This document shows positions 31,327 through 41,350 of a stretch of DNA of 64,000 nucleotides, piece after piece (position 1 is the stretch's first letter; every line of letters begins with the position of its first letter). The notes beneath the pieces are model-generated. The model saw nothing but the letters and a program-made list of their open reading frames with translations. It searched no databases and was not told the DNA's origin. This DNA is from Plantago major. Lineage: Eukaryota; Streptophyta; Magnoliopsida; Lamiales; Plantaginaceae. The translations under genes were made by a program, and so were the position numbers. The stretch covers positions 30,243,167 through 30,307,166 of the forward strand of contig CM048842.1 in NCBI GenBank assembly GCA_026545765.1, written 5' to 3'.

Positions 31327-31688
31327 AGACTTTTGAAGACTAGTTATTTAGGATGTTTACTTGGAGCTTGGTTACTCCTGTTGTCTTAATTCAACTATGT
31401 ATTTTGTATCTTGCTGATTGTACTAAAATGTATTTTATTCATTGTAAAAGTTATCTATGAACTTTCCTTGTAACATATCTGATGAACCTACTCTCAAATA
31501 TCAATCTACAAAAAGATAACTTGTCAGCAAAGATCACACCTTGTGATTTGGTTGATGTTTACTTTCTGCACTTAATTAAATGAATTTAAAAGATCATAAG
31601 AAATGATTAAGTGTTGGATTGTTCCCTCTTCCAAGTTGTAATAGGTTTTAAAGATAGTCATCGTTAACTGATCAAAAAGGGGGAAATT
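31327..31688 (+). other. SIRE-A 3' untranslated part and PPT
   Basis: Non-coding stretch after the aORF stop, ending in the PPT AAAAAGGGGGAAAT (about 31675-31688) directly before the 3' LTR. No other feature seen. Confidence 0.75.
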
Positions 31689-32188
31689 TGTTAGGAATAT
31701 CTGTTTAGAATTTGATCAGCAACCTAATGACTTATCTTAGCTCAGAAAGGTGCTTAGTACTCTTGGTTCACTTGAACACTGTAAAAGAGGAAAATCACTA
31801 AGTATGTTAGTCTAGAAAATCTTGTATAGGATGTTAGGTCTCTGAATGTAATTTTTATATCTTTGATGAAGACCAAGAAGAAGGCATCCGGTAGAAGCGT
31901 TAAAAACATTTGAAGATTTGACGACTGCACAAGATTGTTGAACACGAAGGAAATTGGTTTCATCAGATACCTTTGTCCAGATATCTTGAAGAAACAAGTG
32001 TTTTTCAATAAACAGGTTTCGCAAAAGATATCTGAGAACACAAGGTTTCTGAACGAGGAAAAGTGCCCACAAATACCTACACATAGATACCTTGGACAAA
32101 ACTTTGTTTCCAGGAATTAATGTTTTGATAAAGTATCTGAAGATGTGAGAGTCTCTTGAAAAGGACATGTAATGCTTCAGAAAGCGTG
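31689..32188 (+). repeat. SIRE-A 3' LTR, interrupted
   Basis: It starts TGTTAGGAATATCTG and matches 63504-64000 base for base over its length apart from scattered changes. It contains more copies of the AGATATCTGA-type motif (31976, 32024). A plus-strand family II LTR begins at 32189. Confidence 0.85.
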
Positions 32189-32594
32189 TGATGAGTTGGT
32201 TTTACATCGTCTCATCTGGGCTTTTTTACCGTCTTTTAGTCATCCTTGAGTATAGTTTTATTAGTTTTCCTAGAGTATTTTTACTTGTTTTGTTCTTTGT
32301 GTGTTTTGTAGGTATTTGGCTAAACCGTGCTAATTGAAGGTAAAATGGTGTATTTTATATGCGACTACAAGATATGGAGTTCCAATGCGTCGTATGGATG
32401 CTAGAAGTGGAGCAGGAAGGCCAAATATCATGAAATTGGAGTCAAAAGGCGTCAAAACAGTCATTAGAACTAGCGACGCCAGTAACTCTCAGTTTTGGTT
32501 TGGGTCCAAACTGGCGACGCCAGTTTCTTCTTTTGCCGTTTTTCTGCGATTTCGTTTCCTAATTCGCCCATACTTAGTTTTTCTCCTTTCTGTT
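32189..32594 (+). repeat. Plus-strand family II LTR, first 406 bp
   Basis: It begins TGATGAGTTGG and reads as the reverse complement of the right part of the LTRs at 34018 and 45441. It includes the dyad AACTGGCGACGCCAGTT near 32509-32525. It is cut at 32594, where the minus-strand LTR of Gyp-O begins. It looks like an insertion into the SIRE LTR that was itself used as the target for Gyp-O. Confidence 0.75.
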
Positions 32595-34018
32595 TGATGT
32601 GTCAAAATCAGAGTTTTAATATTTGTTTAAGAGCCAAGAGTTAATCCTCAACACTACGAAAATCTGCACTGTAGTGGAGTTAACCCCGAGGTCGGTCTCG
32701 AAGGACTTAACTAGGCTGAGTCTTGTTTACGAATAAAAGTAACAATATGAAAAGAAGTAAAAGTTTGTTTGCCTTGGCGGCGAGATAATAAACAAAAGTA
32801 AATAACTACTTGCAACTACTAGAAACCGATTTGAAAGTAATGAGATTAATATATGAATGGGGAAAATTATGGATTGGTAACGTCAACAAGCTAGCTAGCA
32901 GGAAAAATGTGATTCACGGAATTGATTACGCAAGTTGTCACAGACTTGAGTTCAAAAACGAATAGCACTAGTGGAGGCGTCAATTCCACTAGGCTACGAT
33001 CAATCTAGCTAATCCTACTATTACTGTTTGCAACTAACTGTTAGATTGAAGCAAGACGGAAAACATTTGGGTGTATTGATTAAATGCTTAATCTAACAGT
33101 GATATTGACGGATTGCGCATCAAACTTAATAACATGATATGCGATTAATCTAAAAAGCACAAGTAGTCAAATCCCGATGCACTTCTAATCACATAAACCC
33201 TAGCTAGCATGCATTGAATTAGTCACCACCCCATAATAGGGGTGTTCAGCTACTCATGATAGGCGAAAGCACAATCATATTAGCAATAAACATAATCTCG
33301 AGCACAACACAAAGATTCGAAAGGATTGATACAATTTTAACCTTCGTTGCCACAAACCCTAGGAAGAAATTGAAGAACGAAATGAATCGATGCAAAAGGC
33401 TGTGTAGATAATCTCCCAATCAACTTCAATCTTCGAATTACAAGGGAAAACAGTTCAATTACCTCGAAATCGGGTAATTGCCTTCAAAACTAGGTCTAGC
33501 TCTCGAGCAAGGTATTGTTCTTCACAATAGAATGAATATGAAAAGATAAATCTCGATGTTTACTAATACAAGGAATAAAGAACGAATTAGGAAACAAAAT
33601 TGCAGAAGGAACGGAAAAGGGGAAACTGGCGTCGCCAGTTGGAAAACTGGCGTCGCCAGTTCCCAAACTGGCATCGCCATTTTCTTTCTGCATGAAATAG
33701 AAAGTTGCTGGCGTATGCCAGTTTGATAACTGGCGTCGCCAGTTTCTTCTGGATTGCCTATTTTGCCCTTCGATGCCTTTCTGACTCCAATTCTCGATAT
33801 TTTGGCCTTCTCGCTCCACGTCTAGCATCCATACGAGGCATTGGAATTCCATAACTTGTAGATGAATATAAAATACACCATTTTGCCTTCCATTAGCGCG
33901 GTTTAGCCGAATATCTACAAAACACAAAAAGAACAAAACAAGTAAAAATACTCTAGGAAAACTAAATAAAACTATACTCAAGGATGACAAAAAGACGGTA
34001 AAAAAGACCGACTCATCA
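32595..34018 (-). repeat. Gyp-O 3' LTR (family II)
   Basis: 1424 bp from TGATGTGTCAAAATC to GACTCATCA. It carries dyads at 33624-33640, 33645-33661 and 33728-33744 (each AACTGGCGTCGCCAGTT) and CTGGCGTATGCCAG at 33708-33721. It is collinear with 44028-45441 but lacks a ~22-nt insert near its right end. Confidence 0.9.
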
Positions 34019-35378
34019 AACACCCCAAACCGAACCCTTGCTTGTCCTCAAAAAAATAAAGTCTAGCTCGTAAGCTACCGAGTGTACGATTGCACACAAT
34101 AAGCCCAAAAAATGCAGAAGCTTTGACATCACACTGACATTCACAAAATCACATGCATAAGCCCAAAAAGTTAGTTTCCAAAGTAAATAGAACTTAAGTC
34201 TAAAACAGTAGTCCCTCACAAGTGAATCCTATGCAACTAATCTCTCACACTCCTGGAACATAAAGAGAAAAGACGGTGACTTGTGTCACAAAGATGCCTC
34301 AAATACCTCATGTAATGTACTCAATCGGTTAAGTCAGAAGGGACTTTTTATAGCTCTGTAACAATCAGCAGTAGACTCATAAAAAGGCAATCGTTCTCTC
34401 TTTTTCAACATTTTTTTTTTCATTTTTTGTATAATCTTTTTTGCTGTCTTATATTTGACCCATATGCTTATGTATTTTTTCTGTCTCAATTTTTTGGTAG
34501 TGTCTGTTTTACCGAAAGTCCGCACTTTTGTGCGTGCTGGTTTAGTGTACACGCCGTCAACCCTCACGGACATATGGCTTTTAAGGGCCACGCCGGTATA
34601 TAGGTAGTATCTGAAACTTGCCCAACAAGACTAACGGTGGTAACTAGTACCATAGATCCACTCCGAGACTTATTTTATTTTTTTTTTTATTTTTGAGAGA
34701 ACGAAAAGCCTGAACACAGTCTTTATCAATACAAGTAGTACACATGAAAATGATGAGGCGCAAACCAGGGAGTTTGCACTTCCCGAATTAAATCACACAG
34801 GCGCCGGTACAATATTTTTTCATCGGCTAAGGTCTACTCACAAGCTTTTTGGACTACAGAATTAGAACAAACTTTCTATTTACAGCAGAAACGAACTTAG
34901 CAAACTTAAGCATGCAAACTGCTAATAGTCAAGGACCAGTCAAAGCAAAAGCATTAAACCCGTTAGTACATGTAATAGATTCTCGACGTGGGAGACAGAC
35001 TTAGACTCAACAGACAGAATAAGAAATACAAAAAGAAACACATCCGAAAACAAGCAAGCAAGAAGCCTAAAGCATATCAAAACTCGAAACACCCCTCCCC
35101 AAATCTGAACTCGTGCTCGCCCTCGAGCAAACGAGTGAAAAGAGAAAAAGTAGAGAGTTGATAAGACAGAGGCTTCCCTGATTGATGGTTTCCAAGGTGC
35201 AGAGAGGTACTTCCCGAAAAACTAGTGCGGATGAGTGGACAGGGCATCGTCATCCATCTCCATTGCCCGGGCGTTTCTCTTTCGCCTTGCTTCGCGTGAT
35301 CTGATCGCATCGACGACACGCATTTGAAACAATGACTTCCCAGTTAACATCGCGTGTGGGTGATCTGTTGCAAGTACT
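34019..35378 (-). other. Gyp-O 3' non-coding region
   Basis: It holds the 3' PPT at 34019-34035 (GGTTCGGTTTGGGGTGTT on the minus strand), the VRVDGVY micro-ORF, the TTTTTTCATCGGCT block near 34815, and an internal copy of the hairpin-PPT module: PPT-like 35092-35103 with an inverted repeat at 35111-35127 (TGCTCG, loop, CGAGCA). Confidence 0.6.
34334..34591 (-). CDS. Conserved micro-ORF, VRVDGVY motif (Gyp-O)
   Basis: It reads MALKSHMSVRVDGVYTKPAR then TKVRTFGKTDTTK. Compared with Gyp-II, third positions of D, T, K-P and F codons differ while the peptide is retained. The CGCACTTTTGTGCG hairpin is at 34521-34534. Function unknown. Confidence 0.35.
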   Translation of the reverse strand: MALKSHMSVRVDGVYTKPARTKVRTFGKTDTTKKLRQKKYISIWVKYKTAKKIIQKMKKKMLKKRERLPFYESTADCYRAIKSPF

Positions 35379-36069
35379 TCAATTCCAGCTCATTGGCAGA
35401 GGGAGGTGATGAGAAAAGTGTAGACTAGCTGTCCCCAGGGGCGAGCATGCAAGTGCTCGAATTGTGCGAGAATTACATTCCCGAGATTTATATGCCGTCC
35501 TGCCATGATGGCGCTTAGCGTTGGACCATAGACTATCCTGAAGAATGTAACATGTCCCCCCCCAGGCAGAAGGAATGAGAGAGCCAACTGTAGAAGATGA
35601 GGAGGTGCTTGTCTGCAATTCTGGGTGTGGCTCTCTACTGCTCGTCTGTGTTAGGAACTGCGAAGAATCTGTTGATAGCACGTGGCAAGAATTCGACGTA
35701 ACCCCCACGAATGGGCACCCAAGGAGTAAGAGACATTTCCTCGATCTTCCTATCGTCATAGTTAGCATAGAACTCCAAGACAAGCTCCCGATCGTAGAAT
35801 CCGGGGTTGTCTGCTAATTTGAGCCATCCTCTAGTTTCGAGCATGTTCTTCAATGGGGATATATACTCCATGTATTCCTCTGCTTCATCACCCTCAGACC
35901 TCAAATCCACTCCTTTGTCCAGGATGAAACCCCTATGAGCATTCTTCTGCTTGTATGTCAAGCTTCTCACAGTAACCAGGTGAGGGCCAAATTCTGCTGA
36001 GTGTGGGTGGTCCACCCATTCCCATGCGTTATTCCTTGGTGGTTCTCCTGTTGCTTCCTGAGAAGGCAT
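35379..36069 (-). pseudogene. Gyp-O aORF, putative plant transposon protein domain
   Basis: It starts MPSQEATGEPPRNNAWEWVD at 36069 after a leader. The domain shows LKNMLETRGWLKLADNPGFY, LVLEFYANYDDRKIEEMSLT and VPIRGGYVEFLPRAINRFFA, stops at PNTDEQ (35638), and continues in another frame with LSFLLPGGGHVTFFRIVYGP and LSAIMAGRHINLGNVILAQF. The FYxN ... RGxxxxFxPxxxNR signature is shared with the Copia-2 aORF. I assign it to the 'putative plant transposon protein' family from memory. Position between PR and PPT is that of the extra ORF in Athila elements. Confidence 0.6.
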
Positions 36070-36558
36070 GAGTAACTGAAATAGACAACAACAGAGGAGA
36101 TGCAGCAGGGAGTACGAATGTTAGTGGACAATGACGAAGGTAACAAAAATCTCAAGGCTTTGTGGAAGAATGTAGGAGAACGGTGGAATTGGGGTGGGGT
36201 TATGTAGAAAGGAAGAGGGAAGTCGAATGGGAAAAGGAGAAGGTGAGACGGAAGAAACGGGAGATACCAACTCGCATCGCCAGTTTGTAAACTGGCGTAC
36301 GCCAGTTAGTTTCTGTAACTAACTGGCGTCACCAGTTTAGTTTCCGTAGACTAACTGGCGTTGCCAGTTGGTAGACTGGTGTCGCTAGTTTCCTTCTACG
36401 CCTCCCTTTTTTTTTTCTAATAGAAGGAAGTAAACGTGAATGCAACTAATTTAATGAAAGAAGACATGAATGCAATGCAAGCTATCTAAAAAGCAAGTAA
36501 AACCCGGGTTGCCTCCCGAGAAACGCTTGTTTTATGTCTCTAGCTTGACTTTCGCACT
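36070..36558 (-). promoter_or_regulatory. Gyp-O palindrome array and conserved block before aORF
   Basis: Five dyads lie at about 36265-36395: degenerate CGCATCGCCAG, AACTGGCGTACGCCAGTT, AACTGGCGTCACCAGTT, AACTGGCGTTGCCAGTT and GACTGGTGTCGCTAGTT. They are the same family as in the Gyp-O LTRs. Downstream on the minus strand are TACATAACCCC (a weak TATA-like match to the 6590 region) and a C/T-rich leader. Upstream, near 36505-36545, is the block CGGGAGGCAACCCGGG shared with Gyp-I and the 6.9-kb fragment. Confidence 0.5.
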
Positions 36559-37218
36559 TCAGTGGGCACAATAATGGGTACTAGACTTCCCCTTGCTCGA
36601 ATTTCTCTGCCCTTGCACCTGCGAATAGATATAAAGGGGTCCAACATACCCCGCAGAATAATCCTTGCACATAAGGTCCTCAGGCAAGTAATCTAATGCC
36701 TTCACCATGCCGACCTTACCATTCACCTCGTATGTTGCTGTGCGTCTAAATACACTAATATCCATTCTAGCGGCAAATAGAAATGGCCAGCCAAGGAGGA
36801 TTGTATCTGGTCCTGTCTTCTGATCTTCCCGGATATCCTTCAGAACAACAAAATTGGTGATAATAGTTTCACCATTCAGTTTAAACGCGACACCTTTTGC
36901 CAATCCAACTGGCCTTCTATGTGACCCATCCGCCATCAAGAGTTGAGCTTTCATCTCTTCCAAGCCTGTAAACTGCATCTCTTAAACAGACTATATGGGA
37001 TTGTATTACATGTGGCTCCTGTATCTAAAGTCGCAATGACTTTTGAATTTCCCATCCCAACTATGATGTTAAAGCTCTTCTTATTGAGAGGGTGTTCCTT
37101 CGTATTTTCTGCAAACTCTTCTTCCTTGGCAGGAATTTCAACAATTCCAATTTCCGTATTGCTTACTATACCCGCATAATCTTCCTCTTTTATAAAACCC
37201 AATTCATCAGTGGAAACG
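36559..37218 (-). pseudogene. Gyp-O aspartic protease
   Basis: Retropepsin-like domain: FNIIVGMGNSKVIATLDTGA (active site DTGA) and CNTIPYSLF, then after a frameshift near 36965, LLMADGSHRRPVGLAKGVAF and DTILLGWPFLFAARMDISVF. It is homologous to the Gyp-II protease. The segment upstream (GFIKEEDYAGIVSN) joins the gag linker at 42291 once the Tat-like insertion is removed. Confidence 0.75.
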
Positions 37219-37223
37219 GCTGG

Positions 37224-38156
37224 TGTTGATACGAAAATATGTCCAATCCGTCATAAAGGACCTAGGAACGAATCCTAAGGCATCCCAAGTCATCCAATGG
37301 ATCCGAGACACTTTGGTCCGAGCCAACGGTCCGATCCGGGCAGACCAACCATGGTCCGACCCACATTGAAAGAAAGGGACGAAGGATTTGGACCTATAAG
37401 GCCGACCCGGAACCACGGGTCCGACCCACCTTGTTCCGAGCCTCTCTGGGAAAGGAGCATAGTGCTAAGTCAGTACCCTCTCCGACCCAAGGACTCCGAT
37501 CCGGATGTCAACTCGGATCCAGCATGACCATCTCATAAAGCAACCAAGCAAATGGGCACCAAAGAGTGAGATGTCCGAACCAGAGCTCGAATCGGAAGAG
37601 TTGGACAGCAGAGAACTTCCTCACCGACAACCAATATGGTCCGGACGGTCTGGGACCCATCTCTCCGAACCTGGGATCTCGGCAGAACTAGTCACATCCT
37701 CAAGAACTCTCCCAATAATGACCAAATTACCCCTAAAGCCCAAGATGGCATGGGCTAAAGCTTCATTATTGGGCTATGGGCCTCATATTAGCATTGGTGG
37801 CTCAATCGTAGCCTTACACTTGGCGCAATCCTAGCAAGGCCTTCCATTTTGATGATAGCCTATAAATAAGGCACACATCCCCACAAGTAAGTCACTTCGG
37901 ACAAGTCGCATCACAACCTCAATCCCGAATATTATACAGAGTTGATCTTCAGTCACTCTCGAGTAAAGTCTCATCCCGGTTTGACACTTAGAAAATCGGG
38001 CACTAACCCCCCCACTCAAGTGTGCAGGTCCTTACCGAAGCAGTTGGTCGCTGGTCCTTATGCCTTGGTCCTTACCTAGCAAGGAGCTTCTTACCTTGGC
38101 ATCCATTAGTGGAGTTGAAATAAATCTAAGTAGTTGGGGAGTTACACCCTCAACAT
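37224..38156 (+). repeat. Tat-like element 5' LTR
   Basis: It is GC-richer than the surroundings, with repeated GGTCCGA-type words. A TATA-like CCTATAAATAAGG lies near 37860-37870. It ends CCCTCAACA. Confidence 0.9.
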
Positions 38157-38157
38157 T

Positions 38158-38176
38158 TTGGCGCCGTCTGTGGGAA
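38158..38176 (+). other. Tat-like element PBS
   Basis: TTTGGCGCCGTCTGTGGG begins 1-2 bp after the LTR. The first nine bases fit an Asp-type PBS, and the variant ending CTGTGGG is one I associate with Tat/Retand elements. Confidence 0.7.
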
Positions 38177-38206
38177 TCTTTTCAAAAAGTCCCGTTCTCT
38201 TCAGTA

Positions 38207-39766
38207 ATGGCAAGAACAAGAAGGTCCACAAGAACCAACGCCACTGCCATTGGTACGCCTGGTCCAAGACAAAGGGGAAGACCTCTCACTAGAAGAGGTG
38301 GGGTAGCAAGAGTTTCAACAAGAGAAGTAATAGATGATCCAAGTGATGGCCATACCGCTAGTCTTTCTTCTGGCGAGGAAAGAGCCATTAATCCACCAGT
38401 AAGGATCCAGACACTTGGGGACGAAGGACAGGTTCCTCCGTCAGGAACACATGGTCCTCCTCCAGGAAGAAACTTTACCCTTTCGAATGGACAGATCATT
38501 CGTCCTAGTGAGTTCGGGATGAATGAGAATCAGTTTGGCCTCTTACTCACCACTATTCAAGGATGCTTTGGATCGAACAACCTCTAGCCTCCTCAGCCCA
38601 CCCCGCCTACGCCGATCCCAAGGCAAGCTGAACCCGCTCAATCAAGAAATGAGCACCGTCCTATCCAACAAAGGCTGGGGGAACAAGCTCAACCAGAAGA
38701 CCTGAGAGATCTTCTCAATAGAAGAGCCGCTGCTTCTCATGAACAACGAGGGAGAAGTCTAGAGGTGCCACGAGTAGACGAAGTGGGAACCAGTCGGCGA
38801 GGAGCTCAACAACAAGCGCCTAGACATCAAATGGCGGAAAGCATCCCGATAGTTCCAATCGGTGATCAATCCAGATGTAGCTATCAACCCCAGAACTGGT
38901 GAAAGACTGACAGCTGAGCAGATCTATCTCCAACAGAAGGCCCTGGAAACACAAATTGCCACCTTGAGCAGGATGGTCAAAGCATGTGAGAAGGTGGTAG
39001 TTAAAACTCCCAACCCTCTGTGCGATGAGATCAGAAGAGAAAGAAAGCGCCCCGCTGTGTTATCCCAAACCTTGAGCATTACTATGGAGATACTTGCCCT
39101 GTAGGGCATCTTACTAGATACGAAAGTAAGATGGAAAGTAATGGACTCAACGACAACATGAAAGCTCTCAATTTTTCCACCACACTCTTTGGAGAAGCAA
39201 TGGATTGGTGGACCTCACTACCTAATGGTTCCATCAAATCTTATGCGGACATCGCCTCCCTTTTCTTGAAAAGGTTTGAGAAAGCAAAGAGAAGGAAGAG
39301 GTCAGTTGAGCACCTGGTAGGCATAATCCAGAAAGAGCATGAGGACCTTAGAACCTTCCTTGACCGCTTCAACGCTGAAGTACGACAGGTAGAGCCTCAT
39401 AGCATCAAAGAGCGGGTCCGACACCTATATGCTAACACTTATAATGATGAGCTTAGAAGGAAGCTTTCCAACGAAGAAATCACCACTGAAAAGTACCTGG
39501 AAGATATCTGCGAAGGAGTCTTATATGGAGAAGATTACCGAAGAAATGTCCCGATAAGAGCAGGGATAAAGAAGGGGAAAGAACAAGTACGACAAGAACT
39601 CCCTCCTCGTCAAGGGAAGTTCGAGCAAAAAAGAGATCTCAGGGACAGGAAAGAATTCCGTAGAGAAAGAACTCCACCTAGGAGATACGCCGAGTATACT
39701 CGCCTCAACAAACCAAGATCCGACATCTTGGCTTCTATTGTTGAAAAGGACTTAGATATACAATGA
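38207..39766 (+). pseudogene. gag: Tat-like element gag
   Basis: The ATG at 38207 gives MARTRRSTRTNATAIGTPGP, about 50 bp after the LTR. An in-frame TAG ends it at 38587, and the frame shifts between 38600 and 39130. The gag core follows: MKALNFSTTLFGEAMDWWTS, LPNGSIKSYADIASLFLKRF, LRTFLDRFNAEVRQVEPHSI and RRKLSNEEITTEKYLEDICE. Basic tail. A TGA at 39764 separates it from a CCHC-like segment. Confidence 0.85.
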
Positions 39767-40770
39767 CCTAAACCTGCCAAGAGCAGCAAGAAGAGTAAAT
39801 TTTCTAAAGACTACTGTAGGTTCCATAAGCAGAAAGGTCACCCGACTGAGGATTGCATCCAGCTGAAGACAGAAATTGAAAGACTAGTGAGAAGTGGGAA
39901 GTTGAAAGAACCAACAGGCGAAGAAGAACCCTCCAGGCATAGAAAGAATGAGCAAAGAAGAGAGGAGCGTGATTCTGAACCTCCGACAGAATCTTTACCA
40001 CCACCTCCAGCGGAAATCCCACCTCGGCATGCCCTAAGATACCAAGGGTACCGCGAGGATACAAAAATGGAGAACCTCCCTTACAGTGGAATTATCAACG
40101 CCATTGCAGGAGGACCAACAGGGGGAGATAGCAGAAATGCAAGGGAAAGGACCGCGCAACACTTGAGAAACAACAACAGAGCTTACGGTCCACCAGCCTT
40201 GAAAGGCACGAATGCAATTACCTTTGACGATAGCGAGATCCCTCCACCAACGTCTGGCGGAGGAGATCTCAAGGACCCTGATGTCCCTTTGGTTGTTTCT
40301 CTAGTGATTGCCACTTACAAGGTCAACAAGGTACTAATCGACACAGGAAGCTCCTCCAATGTCATATCCAAAAGGACCGTGGAGCAAATGCACCTGGGGC
40401 AAATACAATATGGACGAGTATACACTTCATTGGTAGGTTTTGGAGGGTGCAGACATTACGCCCCATTGGAAGTATACCACTACAAGTCTCTATGGGCACC
40501 TTTCCGACAAGGGTGACCAAGACAATCCTCTTCGTGGTAGTAGATAGCACCTTCGACTATAACGTGATCTTGGGCCACCCGGGACTTAACCAATTCAGAG
40601 CAATTGCTTCTCCCTTACACAACAGGGTAAAGTTTCCAACCCCGAACGGCGTGGGAGAAGAAATGGGCAACGTTAGGGAAGCGTGGGCATCATGTCAACC
40701 AGAGGAGCCACAGTACCTGTCCTTTCGGTCACTAAGGGCCCTCATGACCATTCTTCCATTACTCTAACGC
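39767..40770 (+). pseudogene. Tat-like element zinc knuckle and protease
   Basis: DYCRFHKQKGHPTEDCIQLK (about 39810-39870) is the C-x2-H ... H-x4-C knuckle seen in Tat-type gag. Protease: VPLVVSLVIATYKVNKVLID, TGSSSNVISKRTVEQMHLGQ (active site DTGS near 40340). A frameshift near 40500 leads into FDYNVILGHPGLNQFRAIAS, the C-terminal protease block. Confidence 0.85.
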
Positions 40771-41350
40771 CACCAAAGGAAGAAATCGGTATTGGGTCGC
40801 TCAGAGAAAAGTTCCCCAAGACAGCTAGGATAGAATCCCATGAAGTCTTGAAAGAGGTCCAACTGGTCGAAGGAAATTCGGAAAAAACAACTCGGATTGG
40901 AACAGAGATGAGTACGGAAGTAGAGCTGAAGCTCATCGCTTGCCTTCGTGACAATCGCGACATCTTTGCTTGGAGCACAGATGATCTCAAGGGGATAGAC
41001 CCAAGGATCGCAGTTCACCGTCTGAACATGGATGCGACGGTCAAGCACATCCGGCAAAAGAGGAAAGACTTTGGACCAGTTGAGGATGCTATCATAGCAG
41101 GGGAAGCTGACAAGTTGATGAAAGCAGGTCATATTGAAGAAGTCAGATACTCCGATTGGGTCTGCAACGTGGTCCTCGTTGAAAAAACTCCAGGAAAGTG
41201 GAGAATGTGCAATGACTTCACTAGACTCAACAAATTCTGTCCAAAGGATCCTTATCCATTGCCACGCATAGACCAGCTGGTTGATTCCACTGCAGGATGT
41301 GCGCTTCTAAGCTTCATGGACGCATATCAAGGCTTCTACCAAATTAGGAT
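40771..41350 (+). pseudogene. pol: Tat-like element RT, first third only
   Basis: DLKGIDPRIAVHRLNMDATV, AGEADKLMKAGHIEEVRYSD, WVCNVVLVEKTPGKWRMCND, FTRLNKFCPKDPYPLPRIDQ and LLSFMDAYQGFYQIRI are the gypsy RT start up to the second catalytic block. After GFYQIRI the sequence jumps straight into the 3' LTR, so the YxDD box and everything after it is missing. Confidence 0.9.

Larger units (their letters stand above)
23972..32188 (+). mobile_element. SIRE-A: SIRE/Maximus copia element with aORF
   Basis: Plus-strand order: pre-integrase block, integrase, RT, RNase H (to 27255), a spacer with hairpins and TATA box, a long aORF (27993-31326), PPT (31675-31688) and 3' LTR (31689-32188). The 5' LTR, PBS, gag and protease were removed when it was joined to the Gyp-II LTR at 23971. 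The PPT AAAAAGGGGGAAAT and LTR start TGTTAGGAATATCTG fit the SIRE lineage. The LTR is interrupted at 32188 by a family II LTR. Confidence 0.9.

Noticed and set aside
36265..36395. Possible CRISPR-like array of short repeats
   Set aside because: Repeats are degenerate palindromes with irregular short spacing in a plant retroelement; there are no uniform spacers and no cas genes.
37207..37834. Frames of 69-109 codons in the Tat-like LTRs (also 41625-41961)
   Set aside because: They lie wholly inside LTRs and are not conserved in frame between the two LTRs.
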